Positions 1 to 5,388 of a DNA stretch of 16,467 nt are shown one piece after another. The notes beneath the pieces are model-generated. The model did not search any database. It saw only the letters and a program-made list of their open reading frames with translations, and was not told the origin of the DNA. Source of the stretch: JALZDI01 sp965653225 (GTDB lineage Bacteria; Actinomycetota; Actinomycetes; Propionibacteriales; Nocardioidaceae); NCBI GenBank assembly GCA_965653225.1, contig CBFGZI010000087.1, positions 1-16,467 on the forward strand. The letters are read 5' to 3'. The translations under genes were made by a program, and so were the position numbers. Each line of letters opens with the position of its first letter. The first letter of the stretch is position 1.

Positions 1-177
1 TCTCGCCCCCACGGCACGAGCGTCGGATTCCCCAGCCGAACCGCCTGGCGGAGGCCGGGCGGCAAAGGGAAGATAGGCCGAAGTCATGGGTGGGGAAGGG
101 CAAACGCCAGAACCCGCGGCAACTACTACTCACCGTTGCCGCACCGCTACTCGCCCAGGACCTACGTGGGAGGCTCG

Positions 178-981
178 ATGCGCGTCGGAGACCTGGATCT
201 GCACCCGATCGCGGACGGCACGTTCGTCGCCCGTCCGCGGTACTTCGGTGAGCACGTCTCCCCGGACACCCACCCCGAGCTGTTCGACCGGCACCAGACG
301 GCGTGGCTCCCGATCGGCTGCTTCCTGCTGCGTACCGGGGACCGGGTGGTGCTCGTCGACGCCGGTCTCGGGCCGGAGCGGCGTGACCTGCCGCACGGCA
401 TGAGCCTCACCGGCGGCCAGCTGCTGACCGGGCTGCACGGGCACGGGGTGTCGCCCGGGGATGTCACCGACGTGGTGTGCAGCCACTTCCACGGCGACCA
501 CGTCGGATGGCTGTTCGGGCTCGATGCCGAGCCGACCTTTCCGAACGCCCTGCTCTGGTACGGCGACGCCGACTGGCGGCACTTCGTCACCGGCACGGCG
601 GCGATGGACGACCACATCCGTGCGGGGTTCACCGACCCCGGGCACGCGACGAGGCTACGTCCGGTCGACCAGGACACGACGGTCGCGCCCGGGGTGGACG
701 TGCTCCTCGCTCCGGGGCACACACCGGGGCACATGTGTGTCGTCGTGTCGTCCGGGCAGTCCCGGGCGCTGCTGCTCGGCGACTCGATCACCTGCCCCGT
801 GCAGCTCGACGAGCCCAGCTGGCACTCGATGAGCGACGTGGACCCGACGCTCGCCCAGCGTACGCGCGAGCGTCTGTGGCGCGAGCTCGAGGACGGTCAC
901 ACGACCGGGGCGGGTGCGCACTTCCCGGAGCTGCGGTTCGGGCGTGTGCTGCCGGGTGCAGGAAGACGCTGGCTCACCTGA
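178..981 (+). CDS. MBL-fold metallo-hydrolase (lactonase/glyoxalase II-like)
   Basis: 267-residue enzyme of the metallo-beta-lactamase superfamily, probably a cytosolic zinc hydrolase of esters, lactones or thioesters. The zinc motif SHFHGDH places H103, H105, D107 and H108 in the classic HxHxDH arrangement. APGHTPGH supplies H181 as the next ligand, LLGDS supplies the bridging D202, and AHFPELRFGR holds the last histidine, H248. This layout matches the family containing AHL lactonases and many uncharacterised actinobacterial hydrolases, but the substrate cannot be read from it. The ATG at 178 is chosen because GGAGG lies at 169-173; an in-frame TTG at 136 has no such site. No signal peptide is seen. 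The gene converges on the LysE exporter, with 33 bases between stops. Fold certain, substrate unknown. Confidence 0.93.
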   Translation: MRVGDLDLHPIADGTFVARPRYFGEHVSPDTHPELFDRHQTAWLPIGCFLLRTGDRVVLVDAGLGPERRDLPHGMSLTGGQLLTGLHGHGVSPGDVTDVVCSHFHGDHVGWLFGLDAEPTFPNALLWYGDADWRHFVTGTAAMDDHIRAGFTDPGHATRLRPVDQDTTVAPGVDVLLAPGHTPGHMCVVVSSGQSRALLLGDSITCPVQLDEPSWHSMSDVDPTLAQRTRERLWRELEDGHTTGAGAHFPELRFGRVLPGAGRRWLT

Positions 982-988
982 GCCGTCC

Positions 989-1013
989 GCAAAGCCGCGT
1001 GCAGGTCCTTTGC
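989..1013. terminator. Possible weak bidirectional terminator between convergent genes
   Basis: GCAAAG at 989-994 pairs with CTTTGC at 1008-1013 around a 13-base loop, in the 33-base gap between two convergent stop codons. The stem is short and has no clear U-tract, so the call rests mainly on position. Confidence 0.25.
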
Positions 1014-1014
1014 C

Positions 1015-1647
1015 TCAGACCTGCTCCGTGGCCAGCCGCAGGCCGAAGCCGACCAGCAGCGTGCCGGTGACCGCGTCGAGAGCACGGCGGACGCCGCGGC
1101 GGGAGAGCACCAGGCGGGCGCGGTGCATACCGCCGACCAGCAGCAACAGGTAGAGCAGGGACAGCACGGCGTGGCTCAGGGCGAGGACGAGCAGCATCAC
1201 CAGCGGCACGTCGGGGCCGAGGAACTGGGGCAGGACGGCGACGTAGAAGACCAGGACCTTCGGGTTGGTGATGTTGGACAGGAAGCCCTGACGCCAGCCG
1301 GCCAGCACCGGGCGGGCCACGGTCCTGCTGGCGTCGGCGCCCCTCTCGGCGTAGCGACCTCGACACGCCGACCGCAGCGCCTGCACCCCGAGGAACAGAA
1401 GGTAGGCGACACCGGCCCACTTGATCGCCAGGAACACCGGCTCCGAGCGCATGATGACCGCGCCCAGGCCCGCGGCCGCGGCAGTGCCCTGTACGGCGTT
1501 GGAGCTGGCCACGCCCAAGGCGCTGGCCACGCCCCGACGCCGACCGGATGCGAGTGCGTTCCTGGTGACGACCGCGAAGTCTGGGCCCGGCACCAGCACG
1601 AGCACCGCGGCGAAGACCAGGAAGCCGCCGTAAACCGACCACGACAT
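1015..1647 (-). CDS. LysE/RhtB family amino-acid exporter
   Basis: 210-residue inner-membrane exporter of the LysE/RhtB family, whose members export amino acids or related small metabolites. Evidence is the N-terminal hydrophobic helix followed by PGPDFAVVTRNAL (residues 20-32), the mid-protein GFLSNITNPKVLVFYVAVLPQF stretch (about 121-142) typical of this family, and about six hydrophobic segments. Length is normal for the family. The ATG at 1647 is chosen because the family begins directly at the first helix; the frame is open to 1989, but that extension is rich in Arg and Pro and unlike the family. A weak AGGGTGG precedes the ATG. No LysG-type regulator gene adjoins it. Family confident, substrate unknown. 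Confidence 0.9.
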   Translation of the reverse strand: MSWSVYGGFLVFAAVLVLVPGPDFAVVTRNALASGRRRGVASALGVASSNAVQGTAAAAGLGAVIMRSEPVFLAIKWAGVAYLLFLGVQALRSACRGRYAERGADASRTVARPVLAGWRQGFLSNITNPKVLVFYVAVLPQFLGPDVPLVMLLVLALSHAVLSLLYLLLLVGGMHRARLVLSRRGVRRALDAVTGTLLVGFGLRLATEQV

Positions 1648-1734
1648 GCAGTCCACCCTAGGCAGTCGCGCGGACAGGCCCGCCCCCGAGCCGGGGCCAC
1701 TCGGCCGGCCGGTCGGACGCCCCCGGACATTGGT

Positions 1735-1781
1735 GTACCGCCGTCGCTGACGTCCACCCGAGATCGCCAGCTTGGCGGTAC
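1735..1781. repeat. Inverted repeat GTACCGCC / GGCGGTAC
   Basis: Perfect 8-bp arms, GTACCGCC at 1735-1742 and GGCGGTAC at 1774-1781, separated by 31 bases. They lie about 90-135 bases upstream of the LysE-family start on its 5' side, so they could be paired operator half-sites or a loose hairpin. The function is unknown. Confidence 0.4.
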
Positions 1782-2018
1782 GCGGGCACGGTAGCGGCTG
1801 GTGGTCGTGGCCCGTCAAGACCTTGCGCGTGTCGCTCGTGGGCGGCTCGGCCCGCGGCGACCCGCCGGTCGCGGACTCTTGGCCGCTGACCTGGCGTTTC
1901 ATCGGCAGCGCTCGTGTTCGGCCGGCGACGACATGCAAAATTTCCCGTCCGCAATACGGAGGAGCGAGTACGAAAGGGGCAACGGTCACCGGCGATCGCG
2001 GCTCTTGGAAAGGTCATA

Positions 2019-2045
2019 GGTTTTCGTCCGGCCGAGCCCGGGGAT
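2019..2045 (+). promoter_or_regulatory. Possible SigF/SigB-type promoter
   Basis: GGTTT at 2019-2023 and GGGGAT at 2040-2045 are separated by 16 bases. The known actinobacterial SigF/SigB pattern is GGTTT, 15-17 bases, GGGTA, so there is one mismatch in the -10 part. A start near 2053 would make a transcript running into the hairpin island at 2096-2335. No protein start follows, which fits a non-coding transcript. Chance matches to so short a pattern are common. Confidence 0.35.
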
Positions 2046-2128
2046 CGTCCGGCTACCTGTAGAGGCGCCTGCGGTCTGTGCGTCGGTCACCACCCATGCG
2101 TTGACGGTCGCATCCGGACCGGTTGAGC

Positions 2129-2267
2129 TCCTCCATCGTGCCCTGGGCGTTTGTGCACCCCGGGGGCTGTCCCGGAAGCTACGGGGGCACGGTGGAGGAA
2201 TCCGAGCTCGTCTCGGAGCCACGAAACCCCAGGACACGGTGAGGGCCTGCGTCCTGGGGCTTTGTGG
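2129..2267 (+). ncRNA. Candidate structured non-coding RNA (three stacked hairpins)
   Basis: Three consecutive hairpins with almost no unpaired bases between them. The first has 15-bp arms, TCCTCCATCGTGCCC (2129-2143) and GGGCACGGTGGAGGA (2185-2199), fully paired in RNA with one G-U; its 41-base tip contains CCGGG/CCCGG (2160-2164 and 2171-2175). The second is TCCGAG/CTCGGA (2201-2206 and 2212-2217). The third is a 17-position stem resembling a terminator (2219-2267). A possible stress-sigma promoter lies upstream. I compared it by eye with SRP RNA, RNase P RNA, tmRNA, 6S RNA and tRNA and found no match. The strand is uncertain because such stems read similarly on both; plus is preferred from the promoter match. 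It could instead be a repeat element or a set of terminators. Confidence 0.4.
2219..2267. terminator. Terminator-like 17-position hairpin
   Basis: CCACGAAACCCCAGGAC at 2219-2235 pairs with GTCCTGGGGCTTTGTGG at 2251-2267 around a 15-base loop: 15 Watson-Crick pairs, one G-U and one A-C mismatch on the plus-strand RNA. The AAACCCC/GGGGYTTT shape is typical of actinobacterial intrinsic terminators, with the U-rich part inside the stem. It could end a plus transcript from about 2053, or a minus transcript reading past the small gene that stops at 2421. Confidence 0.55.
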
Positions 2268-2316
2268 TGCGCGTACGCGAGGGTGGCGATCGACGGCCTG
2301 TGGCTCACCCTGTCCT

Positions 2317-2335
2317 ACGTGGTGGGCGACCACGT
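2317..2335. repeat. Perfect 7-bp hairpin ACGTGGT-N5-ACCACGT
   Basis: ACGTGGT at 2317-2323 and ACCACGT at 2329-2335 with a 5-base loop. It lies just beyond the large terminator-like stem and extends the hairpin-rich island towards the small minus-strand gene. Confidence 0.4.
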
Positions 2336-2420
2336 CGTTCGCGCGTGGCACCACCGGTCGCGCCCTGCCCATGGACCACACCGGAACCAGATACGGGAGG
2401 TCCGTCCTGAGGATGCTCGT

Positions 2421-2621
2421 TCAGGGCAGTCGAAGCACCTTGACCGCGGTGAGCCCCTCGTCGACGCCCCACTTCTCACGCGCCTTCTCGAAGGCGAGGC
2501 TGACCGCCGCTGCCCTGTCGGGCGCGACGACCGTGAACGCGCCCTGGTTGCCGTCGGGCGCGTGGACCTCGACCACCCAGGTCGAGTTGTCGCCGTTCGT
2601 AGATGCGGCTGACAGCGGCAT
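2421..2621 (-). CDS. Small hypothetical protein (66 aa)
   Basis: No family recognised. The 66-residue protein starts at an ATG whose complement lies at 2619-2621, preceded by an excellent ribosome site, AAGGAGG (2626-2632), which rules out a longer form starting at 2699. After a polar N-terminus it alternates strand-like stretches (STWVVEVHAP, GAFTVVAP) with a helix-like stretch (DRAAAVSLAFEKAREKWG) and ends in TAVKVLRLP. This beta-beta-alpha-beta pattern suggests a small compact domain. No signal peptide or membrane segment is seen. It is divergent from the first GAF-ANTAR gene, with 224 bases between them that carry several dyads, so the two may share control. The good ribosome site and protein-like composition make it a likely real gene. 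Confidence 0.68.
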   Translation of the reverse strand: MPLSAASTNGDNSTWVVEVHAPDGNQGAFTVVAPDRAAAVSLAFEKAREKWGVDEGLTAVKVLRLP

Positions 2622-2655
2622 GTCGCCTCCTTCGTGAAGAGCGTACTCGTTCCAG

Positions 2656-2733
2656 GGGTGCACACCCGCACGCGTCTTTGGCCTGCCAGTTGCTGGCACC
2701 CCTCACCAGCCTCTGCGGGCGACCCGTGCGGGT
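2656..2733. promoter_or_regulatory. Three perfect dyads in a divergent intergenic region
   Basis: GGGTG-CA-CACCC (2656-2667), TGCCAG-TTG-CTGGCA (2684-2698) and ACCCG-TG-CGGGT (2722-2733) lie between the small protein gene and the first GAF-ANTAR gene. The middle one, with 6-bp arms and a 3-base centre, looks most like a dimeric repressor site. No known regulator consensus was recognised, and short dyads are common in high-GC DNA. Confidence 0.35.
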
Positions 2734-2845
2734 GCGCAACATACTTTGCCTGCGGAACCGGCACCGGCTACCGTCAGTGCGCATCAGGTTGACCTGCGAC
2801 GTGTCCATCGCCCAGTGGGGTGGGGTTGGTCGGAAAGGTGCCACG

Positions 2846-3565
2846 GTGCTTTCCCATATTCGGGCGAGACTGGCCGTGCTGGTTGATCCTCGCTCCGCCC
2901 TGAGCCAGCTGGCGCGGGCGCAAGCCTTGTGCGCTCTGTGCGCGGAGACGACGAGAGCCGCCGGGGTCGCGTTGAGTGTTGCCGGGTCTGACCCGTCCGG
3001 TGGTACCAGCATGGTCTGTGCCACGGACGCGTTGAGCGCGGACCTGGAGGAGCTACAGCTGGGTCTGGCGGAGGGCCCGGTCGGGGATGCGCTGGCGACC
3101 ACGTTGCCGGTGTTGGCCTCGGATCTAGCCGACGTGTCTCATCCGCGATGGCTGTGGTTTGCCTCGGCCGCGGTCGAAGCCGGCGCGGCCGCAGTGTTCG
3201 TGCTTCCGCTGTGTGCGGATGAGAAGCAGCTGGGGGCGCTGTCGCTGTACCGCAGGTCGAGCGGTGACCTGACCCTGGAAGAGTTCGACGACTTCCGGGC
3301 GTATGCGGACGCGGCGACGTTGATCTTGCTTGAAGACAAGGCGGAGTCGGATGAGCAGGCCGGTTCGTGGACTGTCGGTGAGGGAACGGGCTTCCAGCGA
3401 GCGGTCCATGTGGCTGTGGGCGTGATCATGGGGGCGCTGGACGTCGACGCCGAGCACGCCTTGGCGAGGCTGCGCGGGCACGCGTTCGCCACCGGGCGTG
3501 CGATCAGCGCGGTTGCTGACGATGTGGTGGCCGGGCGGCTTCGGCTGGATCCCGACGAGGCATGA
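2846..3565 (+). CDS. GAF-ANTAR regulator, first copy
   Basis: Predicted cytosolic sensor-antiterminator of 239 residues. Residues about 25-165 form a GAF-like domain (the LQLGLAEGPVGDAL segment and FVLPLCADEKQLGALSLYRR are typical). Residues about 182-233 are a short ANTAR domain (RAVHVAVGVIMGALDVDAEH, then ALARLRGHAFATGRAISAVA). ANTAR domains bind tandem RNA hairpins and prevent termination; GAF domains usually bind small ligands or transmit signals. The GTG at 2846 is chosen because GGAAAGG (2832-2838) precedes it and the domains begin soon after; an ATG at 2603 would add 81 residues of unlike composition and run through the divergent small gene's start. Codons have more T/G in third position than the right-half genes, hinting at separate ancestry. 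It is 266 bases upstream of the second GAF-ANTAR gene. Confidence 0.88.
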   Translation: MLSHIRARLAVLVDPRSALSQLARAQALCALCAETTRAAGVALSVAGSDPSGGTSMVCATDALSADLEELQLGLAEGPVGDALATTLPVLASDLADVSHPRWLWFASAAVEAGAAAVFVLPLCADEKQLGALSLYRRSSGDLTLEEFDDFRAYADAATLILLEDKAESDEQAGSWTVGEGTGFQRAVHVAVGVIMGALDVDAEHALARLRGHAFATGRAISAVADDVVAGRLRLDPDEA

Positions 3566-3570
3566 GCGAT

Positions 3571-3585
3571 CCAACCGCCGGTTGG
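3571..3585. repeat. 15-base palindrome after the first GAF-ANTAR gene
   Basis: CCAACCG-C-CGGTTGG, perfect 7-bp arms around one central base, starts five bases after the stop codon. As RNA it gives a five-pair stem with a five-base loop but no U-tract, so it is either a weak terminator or a protein-binding palindrome upstream of the next gene. A second small palindrome, CCATGCATGG, lies at 3597-3606. Confidence 0.4.
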
Positions 3586-3831
3586 CTGGGCTCAAGCCAT
3601 GCATGGGTCTCAAGGCACGCGTCCCCCGCGTAGCTCGAGGTACTTGGCGTGGTCAAATGCGTGCCCTGTCAGGTGGCGACCCGCAGCTCGGTAAAGTTTC
3701 CGCGGCCGTGATAAGGCGGGCTGGTCCGGGTGTGATCTGTGTGGGACCCTTCTTCGCGACGACGTCGAGAGCGCTGTCAGAGGTTGCGAGCACCTCTCAA
3801 GGTTCGTGCTGATTCGTGCGAGGTGCCGGTC

Positions 3832-4620
3832 ATGGCTCGTGATGTCGACGCGATGGAGTTCGCCAGGATCGCCCAGGCGCTCCAGGCCGCGCCAACACCC
3901 ACCGAGACGGCCGAGCAGATCGTGGCCTACGTACGCGACCAGCTCGACGCCGACCACGCCGGCATCACGTTGATCCGTACTCGCGGGCGGTTCGAGACGA
4001 TCGCCGCCACCGACTCCATGGTGGAGCAGGCCGATACCTTGCAGTACGAGCTGGACGAGGGTCCGCACCGGGACGAGTCGTGGCACGGGGAAACGCTGAT
4101 CGTGAACTGCCTGGCGGGCGACCAACGTTGGCCCCGGTGGGCCGCCAAGGTAGCCGAGCTGGGAACCTCCAGTGTCGTTGCCGCGGAGCTGACCACCGTC
4201 GAGCACGACCGGATCGGTTCGATCAACGTCTACTGGACCCAGCACCGGAACGTCACCGCAGACGACGTCGCGTTCGTGAACATCTTCGCCCGCCACGCCG
4301 CGCTGGCCCTGTCCTCGGCGATGAACGAGGCCGAGCTCAACGTCGCGCTCGACACCCGCAAGCTCATCGGCCAGGCCCAAGGAATCCTCATGGAACGCTT
4401 CGGACTCGACGAGGCCAGAGCGTTCGAGGTGCTCCGCCGCTACTCCCAAGACCACAACCTCAAGCTGCGCGCCGTCGCCGAGTACCTCGTGTCGACCCGC
4501 AAGCTCCCGACCTGCAAGCTCCCGACGCCTTGGGCGATCTCCGATCTGACCGGCGACGCTGGCAACGGAAACGGCCAGGTTAACGGTACCGCCGGAGCGT
4601 TCCCTAGGCGCCAGCCGTGA
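3832..4620 (+). CDS. GAF-ANTAR regulator, second copy
   Basis: 262-residue predicted RNA-binding sensor. A GAF domain spans about residues 10-162 (EQIVAYVRDQLDADHAGITL, YELDEGPHRDES, then GSINVYW). A canonical ANTAR domain spans about 166-222, with LDTRKLIGQAQGILMERFGL and FEVLRRYSQDHNLKLRAVAE. The family stabilises antitermination hairpins in nascent RNA. The ATG at 3832 follows GAGG (3820-3823) and leads straight into the domain; an upstream extension to 3739 is Arg-rich and unlikely. A C-terminal tail carries a KLPT repeat (KLPTCKLPT) and a Gly/Asn-rich end. It is only distantly similar to the first copy, with a much more standard ANTAR domain, so the two are not a recent duplication. It converges on the coiled-coil gene, 50 bases apart. 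Confidence 0.93.
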   Translation: MARDVDAMEFARIAQALQAAPTPTETAEQIVAYVRDQLDADHAGITLIRTRGRFETIAATDSMVEQADTLQYELDEGPHRDESWHGETLIVNCLAGDQRWPRWAAKVAELGTSSVVAAELTTVEHDRIGSINVYWTQHRNVTADDVAFVNIFARHAALALSSAMNEAELNVALDTRKLIGQAQGILMERFGLDEARAFEVLRRYSQDHNLKLRAVAEYLVSTRKLPTCKLPTPWAISDLTGDAGNGNGQVNGTAGAFPRRQP

Positions 4621-4670
4621 CGCGTGCGCATCCCGGCCCCTCGGCGAGCCGCCTGGCCCGACACGCGGGG

Positions 4671-5030
4671 TCAGTTGCTTTGGTCGACAGGTGCCCCGTC
4701 GCTGGTGGTGCGGTGGACGTCTTGCACCAGTGAGGTGCGGTCCGAACCGAGCTCCGCGCGGATCCAGCGGAGGTGGTCTAGACAGTGGTTCAGGCTTGCC
4801 TGGCTCTGGTCGAGCCGCTCGTTGCTTCTCTCAATGTGGCGCTGGGCCCGCTCGATGGCGGTTTCGGCTCGGGCAGTCAGGTCGCTGAGGCGGAGTGCGC
4901 GAGCCGTCGTTGCCGCGTCCCGCTCGTCGGCGATTCGTTCACGCTGCCGAATCCGCCGCTCGCGTGCGTCGAGGCCCGACGCCCCCTGGGCGGGCACCTG
5001 TCCGGCTGGCTCGTGGTCGTGCTGATCCAC
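4671..5030 (-). CDS. Small coiled-coil protein
   Basis: About 119 residues from a GTG at 5030; no named family. Residues 20-100 are strongly helical and charged: DARERRIRQRERIADERDA gives the Arg/Glu heptad pattern of a coiled coil, followed by ARAETAIERAQRHIERSNER and a leucine-containing segment ending DHLRWIRAEL. The rest is polar and there is no signal peptide. Related Glu/Arg-rich coiled-coil proteins often occur beside ANTAR and stress genes in actinomycetes (from memory). The start is uncertain: the frame is open to 5255, but residues before GTG 5030 are Pro/Ser/Arg-rich and overlap another possible frame. Only a distant GGGAGCAGG precedes the GTG. The gene converges on the second GAF-ANTAR gene and is divergent from the CheB-type gene. 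Confidence 0.6.
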   Translation of the reverse strand: MDQHDHEPAGQVPAQGASGLDARERRIRQRERIADERDAATTARALRLSDLTARAETAIERAQRHIERSNERLDQSQASLNHCLDHLRWIRAELGSDRTSLVQDVHRTTSDGAPVDQSN

Positions 5031-5136
5031 AGTTCCAGCCTGCTCCCGAGACTCTCGACTTGTCACCGGTTTCTGCCTTAGCGGCCCAGCGGATGGGTGC
5101 CATCGCGACCCTCGTGGGCGAAGCGCTTCATCGGTT

Positions 5137-5274
5137 CTAACCCGTCCGGGCATCAGCCGCAGGGGCGATTTCGGGCTCGGTTGCGGCGAGGTACTGGCGC
5201 AGCTGCTCATGTAGCCGGCGGACGAGTGTCGGGTCATGCTGGTGGGTCCTGTCACCTTGACAGACCTTTCGCAC
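5137..5274 (-). CDS. Doubtful small ORF or gene remnant (45 codons)
   Basis: A minus frame ending at TAG (5137-5139) reads like protein towards its end: VRRLHEQLRQYLAATEPEIA is amphipathic and contrasts with the Arg/Pro-rich shadow frames. The only in-frame start outside the CheB-type gene is a GTG at 5274 with no ribosome site, giving 45 residues. It may be the tail of a lost gene, the true 5' neighbour of the coiled-coil gene, or chance. No family recognised. Confidence 0.25.
   Translation of the reverse strand: MRKVCQGDRTHQHDPTLVRRLHEQLRQYLAATEPEIAPAADARTG
5249..5263. promoter_or_regulatory. Dyad CTGTCA-CCT-TGACAG upstream of the CheB-type gene
   Basis: Perfect 6-bp arms with a 3-base centre, 126 bases before the TTG start. 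The right arm overlaps TTGACA (5257-5262), a consensus -35 hexamer, but no convincing -10 lies 16-18 bases downstream. It may be a dimeric operator or part of a promoter with a weak -10. Confidence 0.35.
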
Positions 5275-5388
5275 CAGAGTTTCGGCGACCGTGCGCAGCT
5301 TGGTGTTGGTGGTCCCGGGCGTAGGCTGAACTACGACGTGGAGGAGGCGGCCGACGGCGGTCGCGCCGAACGGAGTGGAGGTCCATTC

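Larger units (their letters stand above)
1648..2420. other. Gene-poor region with many inverted repeats
   Basis: About 770 bases in which no reading frame looks like a real protein: open frames on both strands are rich in Arg, Pro, Ser and Gly and lack plausible ribosome sites. The left part holds an 8-bp-arm dyad. The right part (2096-2335) is almost continuous stem-loops, with a stress-sigma-like promoter match before them. A GGAGGAG at about 1959-1965 has no start codon at a usable distance. Confidence 0.6.

Noticed and set aside
1..87. Minus-strand frame starting at an ATG (87-85) and running off the left edge
   Set aside because: It has no ribosome site, and its 29 visible residues are Pro/Gly/Ala-rich with no recognisable character; too little is visible to call a partial gene.
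1648..1989. N-terminal extension of the LysE-family frame to 1989
   Set aside because: The added 114 residues are Arg/Pro/Ser-rich and precede the normal family start at the first membrane helix.
2120..2222. A tRNA, RNase P RNA or SRP RNA in the hairpin island
   Set aside because: GAGGAATCCGAGCTC resembles an RNase P word and CCGGAAGC an SRP word, but the partner motifs, lengths and cloverleaf arms are absent.
2101..2637. 178-residue plus-strand frame across the hairpin island
   Set aside because: Its composition is shadow-like, it overlaps the well-supported small minus gene, and it has no family resemblance.
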